Under the pieces are notes generated by a model. That model saw nothing but the letters and a program-made list of their open reading frames with translations, searched no databases and was not told the origin of the DNA. Shown one piece after another: positions 16,518 to 26,060 of a stretch of DNA of 64,000 nucleotides (positions are counted from its first letter, which is position 1; the number at the start of each line of letters is the position of its first letter). Origin of the DNA: Psychrobacter glaciei (GTDB lineage Bacteria; Pseudomonadota; Gammaproteobacteria; Pseudomonadales; Moraxellaceae); contig NZ_BMZR01000001.1 of the NCBI RefSeq assembly GCF_014652895.1, forward strand, positions 682,001 through 746,000, in the 5' to 3' direction. Made by a program: the position numbers and the translations under genes.

Positions 16518-17963
16518 ATGGCAAAAAATAAAAGCAGCTATGTCTGTCAACATTGCGGTGCGCATTTTGGCAAATGGGCAGGACAGTGTACGGATTGCGG
16601 GGAATGGAACAGCTTGGTCGAAGCGCCTAATGTCAGTATGCCGCATCATAATAAGAGTACTGCTAAGCCTAATGCTGGTCGTGCAGCGCCTCGTAACACA
16701 GGCAGCAGTGGCACACCTACAGGGAACTATTCTGGTACCCATAGTGCGGTCATGCCCCTTAATGCTGTCAGCGTCGGCCTAGATACGCGCTTGCCCACTG
16801 GCATTAGTGAGTTTGATCGTGTGCTCGGCGGTGGATTAGTCGCCGGATCTGTTGTACTGATAGGCGGCGACCCCGGTATTGGTAAATCCACTATTTTATT
16901 ACAAACAGCGACTAATATGGCTCGTGCTGATTCGCTGGCAGGTAGTGCGCTTTACGTGACCGGTGAGGAGTCACTGGCTCAGGTTGCTATGCGTGCCAAA
17001 CGTTTGGATCTGCCTGCTGACAGGCTGCGGGTATTGGCCGAAACCAATGTCGAGACTATTTGTGCGGCTTTAACTCAAGAGCAGCCAGCCATCGCTATTA
17101 TTGATTCTATTCAGACTATTTATACAGATGCCATCAATTCTGCTCCGGGCGGCGTCAGTCAAATTCGAGAATCTGCCGCTATTTTGACACGCTATGCTAA
17201 GCAAACGGGCACTGCGCTGTTTTTAGTGGGGCATGTGACCAAGGAAGGTACGTTAGCAGGCCCACGAGTACTTGAGCATATGGTCGATACGGTATTGTAT
17301 TTTGAGGGACAGTCAGACTCCCGCTTTCGGATGATTCGCGCGGTTAAAAACCGTTTTGGTGCGGTTAACGAGCTGGGTATTTTTGGTATGACCGATATGG
17401 GACTCAAAGAAGTCGCCAATCCGTCAGCGATATTTTTAAGCCGTTATGATAAGCCCGTGGCTGGGTCGGTCGTTATGGTCAGTCGTGAAGGTACGAGACC
17501 GCTACTGGTCGAGGTACAGGCCTTGGTTGATGACTCGCAAGGGCAGCCTAGACGTATGGCATTAGGCCTCGATTTTCAACGCTTATCCATGCTGTTAGCA
17601 GTTATGCATCGTCACGGTGGCATTCATACCAGTGGACAAGACGTGTATGTCAACGTAGTCGGTGGTGTCAAGGTCATAGAAACAGGGTCAGATTTGGCTG
17701 TATTATTGGCTTGTGCTTCTAGTATTAAAGAAAAGCCTTTACCTTCATCCTTAGCCGTGTTTGGTGAAGTGGGTTTGTCTGGGGAGATACGCCCTGTCCC
17801 TAATGGTCAAGAGCGATTGAAAGAAGCGATGAAGCATGGTTTCAAGCACGCTATTATTCCTAAGGGCAATGCGCCTGCAAAGGATGCTCCTCAGTTTAAA
17901 GGCATTAATGTAATTGCCGTTGAACGTCTCGATGATGCTATCGAAAGCGCGTTTGAGTTATAA
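16518..17963 (+). CDS. radA: DNA repair protein RadA
   Basis: RadA (Sms) is a RecA-like hexameric helicase acting in recombination branch migration. The N-terminal zinc finger is formed by Cys10, Cys13, Cys24 and Cys27. Walker A GGDPGIGKST is followed by YVTGEESLAQ, and the diagnostic KNRFG motif stands in VKNRFGAVNELGIF. The C-terminal third is the Lon-like P-domain (SSLAVFGEVGLSGEIRPV). Length is 481, slightly longer than usual because of a Gly/Asn/Ala-rich linker after the zinc finger. Confidence 0.96.
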   Translation: MAKNKSSYVCQHCGAHFGKWAGQCTDCGEWNSLVEAPNVSMPHHNKSTAKPNAGRAAPRNTGSSGTPTGNYSGTHSAVMPLNAVSVGLDTRLPTGISEFDRVLGGGLVAGSVVLIGGDPGIGKSTILLQTATNMARADSLAGSALYVTGEESLAQVAMRAKRLDLPADRLRVLAETNVETICAALTQEQPAIAIIDSIQTIYTDAINSAPGGVSQIRESAAILTRYAKQTGTALFLVGHVTKEGTLAGPRVLEHMVDTVLYFEGQSDSRFRMIRAVKNRFGAVNELGIFGMTDMGLKEVANPSAIFLSRYDKPVAGSVVMVSREGTRPLLVEVQALVDDSQGQPRRMALGLDFQRLSMLLAVMHRHGGIHTSGQDVYVNVVGGVKVIETGSDLAVLLACASSIKEKPLPSSLAVFGEVGLSGEIRPVPNGQERLKEAMKHGFKHAIIPKGNAPAKDAPQFKGINVIAVERLDDAIESAFEL

Positions 17964-18006
17964 ACAGATACTCTTCGGTGTTCGACTAAAAAAGATAAAC
18001 TCAAAC

Positions 18007-18042
18007 AAAAAACGCCTAACTCATCATGGTTAGGCGTTTTTT
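18007..18042. terminator. Bidirectional terminator between radA and rlpA
   Basis: Perfect stem AAAACGCCTAAC/GTTAGGCGTTTT around an 8-base loop, with T-runs on both strands. It serves radA from the left and rlpA from the right. Confidence 0.9.
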
Positions 18043-18073
18043 TATTCTAATTAAGAAGGCTGTTGTTTTAGAA

Positions 18074-18688
18074 CTAAGGTCCTGAAACACGCTCAATCGA
18101 GACGTTACCAACCCCTTTGCTCGTGATACCTAATTGCTTGGCAGCACCATAAGACAAATCCATTACCCGATTACCGTGGAATGGACCGCGATCATTAACT
18201 TTTACCACGACGCTTTTGCCATTGGTTTTATTGGTGACTTTCACATAGCAATTTAATGGTAGTGAACGATGCGCCGCTGTTAGGGCATTCATATCAAAAG
18301 TATCACCGCTGGCCGTCTTGCGACCATGAAACTTACGGCCGTACCAAGATGCCAAACCGGTTTGCTTAAATTTGCTTACTGAGTTAGACGCGACTGCTGT
18401 TAAGCGTTCTAACACATCTTCGTCATTGCTTACTTGGGCGGTATCGCTCGCTAAGAGTGAGCTGCTAAGTGCTAATGAGGTAGGCTGACGGGCAGACTTA
18501 ACCAAGCTTGAAGCACCATCATGTTGACGACTAAGCTCACCGAGTACACGGTCGATATGGGAGGCGTTATCTTGCGAAATCATTGCAAGGGTGGTTTTTG
18601 CTTCTACCGCATTGGCATTAGATGCGACTGCAGAGCCAGCAAATAGAAATACTGACATTGTAAGTAAACCAGATAAACGCTTATTCAT
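18074..18688 (-). CDS. rlpA: RlpA-like septal ring lytic transglycosylase domain protein
   Basis: RlpA proteins cleave denuded peptidoglycan glycan strands. The double-psi beta-barrel domain occupies about residues 113-200: GLASWYGRKFHGRKTASG, FDMNALTAAHRSLPLN, and VKVNDRGPFHGNRVMDLSYGAA with the catalytic Asp. A Sec signal peptide covers about 1-27, but there is no lipobox Cys, so it is probably periplasmic. The C-terminal SPOR domain that targets many RlpA proteins to the septum is missing. It lies downstream of rodA on the same strand, as in other bacteria, but with an 800-bp gap. Confidence 0.85.
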   Translation of the reverse strand: MNKRLSGLLTMSVFLFAGSAVASNANAVEAKTTLAMISQDNASHIDRVLGELSRQHDGASSLVKSARQPTSLALSSSLLASDTAQVSNDEDVLERLTAVASNSVSKFKQTGLASWYGRKFHGRKTASGDTFDMNALTAAHRSLPLNCYVKVTNKTNGKSVVVKVNDRGPFHGNRVMDLSYGAAKQLGITSKGVGNVSIERVSGP

Positions 18689-19492
18689 AAATACCTCTAT
18701 AACTTATACATTAAAACCTAACTCTAAAAATCTTAGATCGAGTGTGACAGACTTAGACCAATCTAATCGTGTCGCAAGCTCTAAAGCCTATGTATCAATC
18801 GGTCATTCTAATCAGGATTGATGCAAAAGATGGCTTTTATAGGGTCTAACATATGATAATTTTCATTTTGTTATCATAAATGCATTGCAGTAGTAAATGA
18901 CCGAAACGTTTACGATATGCTCAAATGATAGTTAACAATATTAATTAAGTACCGACTCTAATAGTTGGATAACTAAAGTTTAAATGGTCAGTACCGACAT
19001 TTATCATATCCGATAAACAAACTTCCATGTATTGCTAAATTAATAAACGTTTTGAAGTGTATTACGTATTACTTTGTTATTAAAGCGTTAATTAAGTAGT
19101 CGATTTGAAAGCCTGAAATCTCGGATTTGCTAACTATACGGACGAGCTATAACTAAAATATAATTAAATGCTAAGTTTGTTAGTAGCTCTGTACGGGTTA
19201 TGTAGCAAAACACAGTAAAACGAGGTTAACGCAATTATTTGTAAAAAACAAGGATTAAAACCTATCAGTGTAGATTGACAATAAGCACGCTTTTGACGAG
19301 GAAAGATAGCAATTTTATTTTTAATAATTCAATAATATCAAAAACTTATGATGAATAACTGCTTTAGAGGAAAATGGATAATATCAAGAATATCTGTAGT
19401 ATTAATTACAAATAAAGCCAGTTTTTGGTCATTAAAACTGACTCGCATTCTATTTTTTCATTTTTACCGTCAGAGTTATTAGATGATGGTTG
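18689..19492. other. AT-rich 804-bp gap between rodA and rlpA
   Basis: No ORF or RNA gene could be supported on either strand. The right end holds a weak hairpin (about 19419-19440, CAGTTTT/AAAACTG) that may end rodA transcripts. CGAGGTTAACGC near 19223 matches the reverse of the repeat A core over 12 bases and may be a decayed remnant. Confidence 0.45.
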
Positions 19493-20635
19493 TTAGTTAG
19501 ATTTATGAGTATGAATGGACATCAGCAGCCCAAATCCCGCCATTAAAGTGACGATTGCGGTGCCGCCGTAGCTAATGAAAGGCAGGGGTACGCCAACGAC
19601 AGGTAAAATACCGCCGACCATACCGACATTGACGAACACATAAACAAAAAATGACATGGCGACCGCGCCTGCTAATAACCTGCTATACACATCGGGATGG
19701 GTGAAAGCGATATATAAGGCACGTGTGAGTAAACAGGCATAAACGAACATCAATAACATCACGCCCAACAGACCAAATTCCTCAGAGAAAGCCGCGATGA
19801 TAAAGTCAGTATGGCCTTCTGGTAAGAAGTGTAGATGCGACTGCGTGCCCTCTAAATAGCCTTTGCCTGTCAGTCCACCTGCACCAATGGCTGTTTTGGA
19901 CTGAATAATGTTCCAGCCAGCACCTTGTACATCTGCTTCAGGATTGAGTAATGTCAATACTCGGGTACGCTGATAGTCGTGTAACAAAAAATTCCAAGCG
20001 ACGGCGATGAGGGGTATCGCTAAGACGGCCGCGCCCGAAATCACCCGCCATGACAGACCTGCTAAAAAAAGCACGAAGATGCCACTGGCCGCAACTAACA
20101 GTGAAGTACCTAGATCAGGTTCTTTGGCAATCAATAACACCGGAACGATGATCAAGGCTAAAGTGATGGCGATACTTGATGCTGATGGAGGTAGATCGCG
20201 CTTAGACAAAAACCAGGCACACATCATCGGCATACCAAGTTTCATAAACTCTGAAGGCTGCACGCTGCCAAATCCTGGCAGGTTAATCCAGCGCTGTGCC
20301 CCCATGCGCACCTCACCAATGATGTCTACCAGTACCAGTAGTACGAGTCCAAGTACATAAAAAACAGGCGTAAAGGTACGATAAATACTTGGCGGTATTT
20401 GTGCCATGGTAAACATCACGGCAAATGCCACGCCATAGCTGACCATTTGGCGTATGACCATGCTATTGTCTTGGGTCGAGGCGCTATATAGAATCGTTAA
20501 GCCAATGCAGCAAACTGTTAATAGAAGCAGGGTCAACCATGGATCGATATGGATACGTTGCCATAGCGACGGCGCATGACCTTGACCGAAATGGTGGCTC
20601 TGACGTGAAAAACGATATTGCGGATTAGAAGACAT
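19493..20635 (-). CDS. rodA: Rod-shape-determining protein RodA (SEDS glycosyltransferase)
   Basis: RodA polymerises peptidoglycan glycan strands in the elongasome with PBP2. About ten membrane helices are visible. Family motifs include the RWI/GAQRWINLP segment, VQPSEFMKLG, AKEPDLGTSLLV with the catalytic-type Asp, GLTGKG, HTDFIIAAFSEEFGLLG and PFISYGG. The length of 380 is normal for RodA, and SEDS members with this N-terminus (IDPWLTLLLL) are RodA rather than FtsW. The ATG at 20635 is preferred to a TTG at 20641. The PBP2 gene that usually precedes it is absent here; a divergent M15 peptidase takes that side. Confidence 0.93.
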   Translation of the reverse strand: MSSNPQYRFSRQSHHFGQGHAPSLWQRIHIDPWLTLLLLTVCCIGLTILYSASTQDNSMVIRQMVSYGVAFAVMFTMAQIPPSIYRTFTPVFYVLGLVLLVLVDIIGEVRMGAQRWINLPGFGSVQPSEFMKLGMPMMCAWFLSKRDLPPSASSIAITLALIIVPVLLIAKEPDLGTSLLVAASGIFVLFLAGLSWRVISGAAVLAIPLIAVAWNFLLHDYQRTRVLTLLNPEADVQGAGWNIIQSKTAIGAGGLTGKGYLEGTQSHLHFLPEGHTDFIIAAFSEEFGLLGVMLLMFVYACLLTRALYIAFTHPDVYSRLLAGAVAMSFFVYVFVNVGMVGGILPVVGVPLPFISYGGTAIVTLMAGFGLLMSIHTHKSN

Positions 20636-20897
20636 AGGCAAAGTGTGACTGGCAATTGGCGTAAAAGAGATGTCGAATTTGACATAAATGTGTGATAAAT
20701 CAGTGATTACAAGAGGTTCATTCCAATAGGTGCCAGCAGATAAAGTAACACATCAGTAATAAAGTCACGTAACTATGAAAATTATGAGGATAAGTGTTAA
20801 TTACGAATAGGTGGCTACGAATTAGAAGCGATAGTTTAGCCTGCTTGCCAAAAATTTGATAGTATCGATAAAACGTTTTTAGCGGTAGCTTCTTGCA

Positions 20898-21878
20898 ATG
20901 ATCAATAAAAAGAACCATGCCTATCGGCAGATTCATAAGCCTATTATCGCCCTATTGGTTTTTGCCAGTAGTATTAGTGTTCATGCGGCTATCGTGAGCG
21001 ACAACAGTGAGCGTCGTATCGAAGTCCGTCAAGGAGGCAGTAGTGGCAATAGCAGCAGTAATGCTTATATCAGGCCTTCCACGAACGCGACAAGCTATAA
21101 CTCAGGCGTTACTATGTTAAGTGGAGCAACAAGGTTAAGTGGAGCAAATGCGATAGCGGGCGATAGCATGCAAGGGCTAATTCAGCAAAAACAACGTGAT
21201 TTCGATTTTGACGCCAGCTTATCCATCGAAGAAAACAAACGCGTCAATATCAATAGACGTACGCCTAGCTATAATACGACTTATCCTTCCACTTACAGCA
21301 CCAGTAATAATACTTATAACAATTTTACCAGTATCGACTTTAACGGCTGGCTAAACAGCAATAGCTACCGTGCTAGCCAAGTCGCTGATTATCAACGCTA
21401 TTTGAACGCACGAGTGGGTGCGCATAATGTACCACCATTATCTCAGCTGCTTACGACGGCACGTAGTTGGGATAAATGTGGCTATGAGCCTTATCAGCTG
21501 CCACCGCAAGAATTATGGGCCAATATAGTTCCCACACTACGACTGTATAGTGAGCTAAAGAATCAAGGTATTTTACCTGCCAGTAGTGAGATACGCTCAG
21601 TTTACCGTAGTCCTGGACTCAATGACTGTGCTGGCGGGGCAGATAGCAGCAAACATATGACTGCGGGTGCTATAGATATTTGGGTGCCGGAGTACGAAGA
21701 TAATTCATGGCTGCTTAGTACCATGCAAGATGGCTTATGTCAGTTTTGGCAATATCAGGGTCAGTCTCATAACTTTGGGCTAGGACTGTACTCCACGGGT
21801 GCTATTCATTTGGATACTGAGGGTTATCGCAAGTGGGGCTTTAATCATGCTAGCAGCAGTTCATCATGTCGTTATTGA
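20898..21878 (+). CDS. M15-family peptidase-like secreted protein
   Basis: A 326-residue exported protein with a signal sequence (IALLVFASSISVHA, about residues 14-27), a Ser/Asn/Tyr-rich low-complexity region to about residue 145, and a C-terminal peptidase M15_3-like domain. Zinc-site motifs are visible as SSKHMTAGAIDIW (SxHxxGxAxD type, about residues 251-263) and GAIHLD near residue 300. Such enzymes are D,D- or L,D-carboxypeptidases or endopeptidases on peptidoglycan. It is divergent from rodA, which supports a wall role. There are four Cys in the domain. Confidence 0.78.
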   Translation: MINKKNHAYRQIHKPIIALLVFASSISVHAAIVSDNSERRIEVRQGGSSGNSSSNAYIRPSTNATSYNSGVTMLSGATRLSGANAIAGDSMQGLIQQKQRDFDFDASLSIEENKRVNINRRTPSYNTTYPSTYSTSNNTYNNFTSIDFNGWLNSNSYRASQVADYQRYLNARVGAHNVPPLSQLLTTARSWDKCGYEPYQLPPQELWANIVPTLRLYSELKNQGILPASSEIRSVYRSPGLNDCAGGADSSKHMTAGAIDIWVPEYEDNSWLLSTMQDGLCQFWQYQGQSHNFGLGLYSTGAIHLDTEGYRKWGFNHASSSSSCRY

Positions 21879-21903
21879 TAGTTTTATTCGCATAGTCAAA
21901 ACG

Positions 21904-22014
21904 ACTATAGTCAATCCACTATAAAAGCGTTACAGCGTTAACCTCGCTTGAGGTATTAAATATACATCTACACTCGGTTGCCTTGTACCACTTTTAGATT
22001 GAACCGACTATATA
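21904..22014. repeat. Dispersed repeat family A, copy 2
   Basis: Imperfect terminal inverted repeats of about 22 bp (TATAGTCAATCCACTATAAAA against the reverse of TTTTAGATTGAACCGACTATA) enclose the shared core ACAGCGTTAACCTCGCTTGA and ACACTCGGTTGCCTTGT. It lies between the M15 peptidase and a lipoprotein gene. Confidence 0.75.
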
Positions 22015-22110
22015 GTTATCCTATTATACTTATACAAATCACTTTTTATCTCAGTAAACTATGCTGTATTATGTCAAAAAATATAGCCTAGTTTATAGTA
22101 AGTGGGATTT

Positions 22111-22659
22111 ATGAAAAAGTGGTACTTAAGAGTAGAAAGATCAAATCAATCAGAAAAACCGAAAAAAAGCACTTTGCGCTCAACTCAGATGTATACAGGG
22201 CTATGTTGCTCGGTGATTTTGTCTCTTCTGTTTATTAGCGCCTGTAGCCCGAACACTGCTTCTGAAAATAGTTTGCCTAACGTAAATGCCTCGGATGCAA
22301 AAGACATCGAAGAAAACATTAAAAACTCTTATGCACGTCTCGCTGCCAAACGTCCTGATGTATGCCCAAAACTACTACAAAAAAACGTCGACGATGACAC
22401 TATTGTCCGTACTGCGGAGGTCATGATATCGAATTATTGTGATTATTACTTATACCCAGAGAGGGGTCAAAGCATAAACATCGATATCAATACCGATCAA
22501 ATCGAGACGTTGCTAATTGTGCCAACCATGCATAACTTTGCCAATGGTTCTTATCAAGTCGAATCTTATGATAAACATGTGATTCGTTTAAATTATGTCG
22601 GGGTGACTCATAAACCCGATCGCTTAAGCTATGACGTAAACATCACCATCACTAGCTAA
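22111..22659 (+). CDS. Putative lipoprotein of unknown function
   Basis: A 182-residue protein from the ATG at 22111 (a GTG at 22102 is less likely). After a basic n-region of about 35 residues comes a hydrophobic stretch ending in the lipobox LFISAC, so the mature protein starts at that Cys and is lipid-anchored. The mature part is about 135 residues with no family I recognise and three further Cys residues (near DVCPKLL and NYCDYY). A weak terminator follows at 22759. Function unknown. Confidence 0.72.
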   Translation: MKKWYLRVERSNQSEKPKKSTLRSTQMYTGLCCSVILSLLFISACSPNTASENSLPNVNASDAKDIEENIKNSYARLAAKRPDVCPKLLQKNVDDDTIVRTAEVMISNYCDYYLYPERGQSINIDINTDQIETLLIVPTMHNFANGSYQVESYDKHVIRLNYVGVTHKPDRLSYDVNITITS

Positions 22660-22722
22660 CTTTACTGAAGCTAATTACTTTACATAATAGCTGGGATTTA
22701 TAACGTTATTCATTATTTTGTA

Positions 22723-22737
22723 TGAGGACACGCCCTA
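22723..22737. repeat. Solo MITE-like end
   Basis: TGAGGACACGCCCTA is identical to the right end of the 174-bp element at 5725-5898. No partner end is visible nearby. Confidence 0.6.
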
Positions 22738-22758
22738 GACAATTCTCAATGATTTGCC

Positions 22759-22787
22759 TAAAAGCACTTTTATAAGTGCTTTTTTTG
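22759..22787 (+). terminator. Terminator after the lipoprotein gene
   Basis: AAAGCACTT/AAGTGCTTT stem with a 4-base loop followed by a T-run. With four T residues on the other strand, it may also serve the M16 genes. Confidence 0.75.
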
Positions 22788-22810
22788 ATCCTCATTATTA
22801 TTGATAAGCA

Positions 22811-24376
22811 TTATTTATTAGTCTTCCAAGGATCCTCTTGTCCAACCGTGACAATCAAAAAATCATCCGGCTTGAGCGTATCGCGCATGGTTTTATTAAC
22901 CTCTGGTAATTGTACTTGGTCAATACGACTCACATAATTGGTCAGATAATTCTTGGGCAACTGATAAAAATTCATCATTCCTAGTAAACTATTGATACCA
23001 GCATTGCTGGCAAAACCCATCGGAAAACTGTTCTTTAAATTGTCAGTCGTCAAGCGCATCTCAGTGCTAGTAATACCGTTATCCAAAGTATCATTGATGA
23101 CATCTAAGCTGGCGTCAATGGCAGCACGGGCTTTATCATTACGTGTTGAAAACCCAATCTGATAAGGGCCTCGCGCCAGCATCGGGCTCATTGAGCCTGA
23201 AATACCATAGGTATAGCCAAGGTTTTGTCTGATTTCGGTCATCAACCGCGCATTAAAGTCACCGCCCGCCAGCACTTCGTTACCCACGGCAAAGTTGGTC
23301 TGTTTCTGCTGTGCGATAGCATCGGTGGCGCGCTTATCGCCCAGTTGCCCCATAAGTACGGTCGTTTGGGTGCTCGGAAAAGGAATGTGAATATGCTGCG
23401 CTTTTGTCAGTGGTTTGGGCTCAGGTAGTGTTGTCGCTGCTTGACCGACTGGCAAGTCAGCCGTGATATCGTCAGCAAGCTTTTTGGCTTGGGTTAAAGT
23501 CAAATTACCCGTCATCGCGATAGAAGCATTTGCCGCCACCAAATAGCGATTTTTGAAGTCGAGCAATTCTTTTCTTTCAATACTCGGTACACTGTCGAGT
23601 GTACCAACGGAAGGGTGCGCGTAAGGATGGTCGCCATATAAGGCTTCGTTAAAAGCAATGCTCGCAAGGCTATTGGGGTCTTGTTTTTGCTGCTGCAAAC
23701 CGACTAATAGTCGCGCTTTGTTACGTGCTAGGATATCTGCATCAAACGCCGGTTCATTCAGCATTTGAGTCATCAAGTCGACGGCAGGCAGTAGATGTTC
23801 GTCATCGGATAAGCTGCGTAGCGAGACGATAAACATATCTTTATAGGCGCTACTGCTCAAATTCACTCCCAAGGTTTCAACAGCGCGGGTGAACTCATTT
23901 TCATTTAAGCTTTTAGAGCCTTGTTCCAACATCGTGGCAGTCATATTGGCGATGCCAAAACCGGCTTTGCGTATGCTGCCATCTCGGGCACTACCTGCAT
24001 TAAAGCGTAAATCAATATCAACAATGGGCAGGGCAGTGGTGCGTACAAAGAGTACAGGGATGCCAGCTTTGGTTTTGAACTGTTGAATGGTTGGAACTGT
24101 GACTTTTAATGGCTTAGCATCAGCGACACTTGTAAGTGTTGATAGTGCTGCTATCGGTGCATTTATATCAACGGCAGCTGATGGCGTGCGAAAGTCTTCG
24201 CTACCAGTGGTATCTGCCTGAGCGGTGGTCGTCAATATTGTCAAACCTAATAATATACTTAGGCTCAAGTAGGAACGCTGCTTAAACCCAGGTTCGAAAT
24301 GAGGTTTAAATTTGCGCTTTACTAACGGCAATAAAGGGCTTTTTTTTGTATTCATGAGAAAAGTAGTCTGAGTCAT
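22811..24376 (-). CDS. M16-family peptidase-like protein without zinc motif
   Basis: A 521-residue exported protein with a signal-like hydrophobic core near residues 35-54 (LSLSILLGLTILTTTAQA). The rest is two M16 (insulinase/PqqL-type) domains: VPTIQQFKTKAGIPVLFVRT at the start, and the R/Y-containing GGDFNARLMTEIRQNLGYTYGISG in the second. The HxxEH zinc-binding motif expected near residues 150-160 is absent, so it should be the non-catalytic partner of the upstream gene product. Paired active and inactive M16 subunits are a known arrangement. It lies 68 bp downstream of the active partner. Confidence 0.88.
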   Translation of the reverse strand: MTQTTFLMNTKKSPLLPLVKRKFKPHFEPGFKQRSYLSLSILLGLTILTTTAQADTTGSEDFRTPSAAVDINAPIAALSTLTSVADAKPLKVTVPTIQQFKTKAGIPVLFVRTTALPIVDIDLRFNAGSARDGSIRKAGFGIANMTATMLEQGSKSLNENEFTRAVETLGVNLSSSAYKDMFIVSLRSLSDDEHLLPAVDLMTQMLNEPAFDADILARNKARLLVGLQQQKQDPNSLASIAFNEALYGDHPYAHPSVGTLDSVPSIERKELLDFKNRYLVAANASIAMTGNLTLTQAKKLADDITADLPVGQAATTLPEPKPLTKAQHIHIPFPSTQTTVLMGQLGDKRATDAIAQQKQTNFAVGNEVLAGGDFNARLMTEIRQNLGYTYGISGSMSPMLARGPYQIGFSTRNDKARAAIDASLDVINDTLDNGITSTEMRLTTDNLKNSFPMGFASNAGINSLLGMMNFYQLPKNYLTNYVSRIDQVQLPEVNKTMRDTLKPDDFLIVTVGQEDPWKTNK

Positions 24377-24444
24377 GGCTTTCTTCTTATTAATAAGGTC
24401 TTTAGCATTGGCTTATCAGTGAAAATATTGACAGCATGTTGTTA

Positions 24445-25995
24445 TTATTTGTTTTTGCTTACCATTTTTTGGCTTATTTGCTTTGTAGATGCTTTTTCTT
24501 TAGACGCTTGCTCAGTAGGCGGTATCACATGCATGACGGTCAAATTATCTTTGACCAAGTACTTTTTACTGGCCGCTTGAATATCAGAGATTTTGACACC
24601 ATCGAGCTTGGCTGGTAATTCGGCAAGCAGCCTGTCATCGAGACCGATAGACTGTAGCGAGCCAATCATGCGTGCCTGACCTTCCATGCTGTCTTGCGCA
24701 TAGACCAATCCAGTGACTGTATTGGTTTTGGCACGACTGATTTCGTCAGCAGCAATAGGATCGGTTTTAAGCTTTTCTATTTCAGAGAGTATGGCTTGCT
24801 GCGCTTGTTCTAAGCTAACACCTTCACGCGGTGTCGCTTGAATTAAAAACAGTCCATCGCCGCGATCGAGCAAGTCATAAGAGGTGCCAACTGTGGTGAG
24901 CAGGCCTTGTTCGCGTATCAGTCGGCTCTCTAAGCGAGCAGACAGACCACCATCCAATACGTCTTGTGCCAACGATAACGCGTAAGCTTGTTTTTCATTG
25001 GCTGTGCCGGCAGTGACGAGGCTGGGCACGTTATAACCCATCAGCAAAACAGGTACTTGTACCGCTTGTTCAGACTCAACTTGCTGATAACCACGAAAGC
25101 CTTTTTGACTGACAGCAGGGCGTTTGGGCAGATTGCTTGGTTTTAGCTCACCGAAGTAACGTTTGACTTGTGCCAATACTTCTGTTGGGTCGACATCACC
25201 GACAATCACCAAGGTCGCATTGTTGGGTGCGTACCAAGTCTTGTACCATTCTTTTAGCTCTGGGAGCGTAATGGATTCAAGCTCACTCATAGGGCCAATG
25301 ACAGATTCACCTTTTGGGCTATCAGGCAGTGCCAACAATCGGAATGATTCATAAGCTTTGGCCAGTGGGTTGTCATCGGTACGTTGGCGTCGCTCCTCCA
25401 TGACCACTTGGTGCTCTTTGGTAAATTCTTTGTCATCGAAGATTAAGTTTTTCATTCGATCGGCTTCGAGTTCTAGCGCTAGCGGCATGCGGTTGGCTGG
25501 GAATAGCTCGTAGTAACCCGTATAGTCATAACTGGTAAAGGCATTGTTAACGCCCCCAAATTTAGCAATTAAACGTTCATAATCGTCACTCGATACATTA
25601 GAGGTGCCTTTGAACATCATATGCTCTAGCAAATGCGAGAGTCCGCCTTTATCAAGCGGCTCGTCTGTCGAGCCTACTCGATACCAAATCTGGGTCATGG
25701 CGACGGGTGCGCGGTGGTCTTCTTTTACCACGATCTTTAGACCGTTTTCTAACTGATACTCATGCCGACCTGACATATCCATGGACAACGCTGACGACTG
25801 TTGATCGTCCTTACTGTCTGGATTTTGATTTACCTTGTTCTGCGCCGCACCTTGCATGGCTGGATTTTTGACAAGCGCGTTTCCATCCGCTGACGAAGGA
25901 GTACCAACAGTATTGGTTTGACAGGCTGCAAGAGTAGTTGCTATAGCCAAAGCGCCAGCAACGCGTAAAACGTGTAGTGGTAAAGTCGAGGACAT
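24445..25995 (-). CDS. M16-family zinc protease, putative lipoprotein
   Basis: A 516-residue metalloprotease. The lipobox ATTLAAC at about residues 19-25 predicts a lipid-anchored periplasmic protein. The inverted zinc motif HLLEH stands in GGLSHLLEHMMFKGT, with the third ligand region ELEADRM further on. The second M16 domain has the R/Y pair region LSARLESRLIREQGLLTTVGTSYD. It is the catalytic partner of the following gene. A small lipoprotein gene lies 65 bp upstream on the same strand and may be part of the operon. Confidence 0.92.
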   Translation of the reverse strand: MSSTLPLHVLRVAGALAIATTLAACQTNTVGTPSSADGNALVKNPAMQGAAQNKVNQNPDSKDDQQSSALSMDMSGRHEYQLENGLKIVVKEDHRAPVAMTQIWYRVGSTDEPLDKGGLSHLLEHMMFKGTSNVSSDDYERLIAKFGGVNNAFTSYDYTGYYELFPANRMPLALELEADRMKNLIFDDKEFTKEHQVVMEERRQRTDDNPLAKAYESFRLLALPDSPKGESVIGPMSELESITLPELKEWYKTWYAPNNATLVIVGDVDPTEVLAQVKRYFGELKPSNLPKRPAVSQKGFRGYQQVESEQAVQVPVLLMGYNVPSLVTAGTANEKQAYALSLAQDVLDGGLSARLESRLIREQGLLTTVGTSYDLLDRGDGLFLIQATPREGVSLEQAQQAILSEIEKLKTDPIAADEISRAKTNTVTGLVYAQDSMEGQARMIGSLQSIGLDDRLLAELPAKLDGVKISDIQAASKKYLVKDNLTVMHVIPPTEQASKEKASTKQISQKMVSKNK

Positions 25996-26060
25996 GGTAT
26001 GTTCTGCTTATATAAAAAGATGACTGAATGTGTGCTTGCTAACTATAATAATCGCCAGCG

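Noticed and set aside
20718-20936. A 72-residue frame on the minus strand upstream of the M15 peptidase gene
   Set aside because: It overlaps the well-supported peptidase start, has no clear ribosome site, and looks like AT-rich chance coding.
22811-24376. The M16 gene as a decayed pseudogene because HxxEH is missing
   Set aside because: The frame is intact, with a signal peptide and the R/Y motifs, and pairs with an active neighbour as known inactive M16 subunits do.
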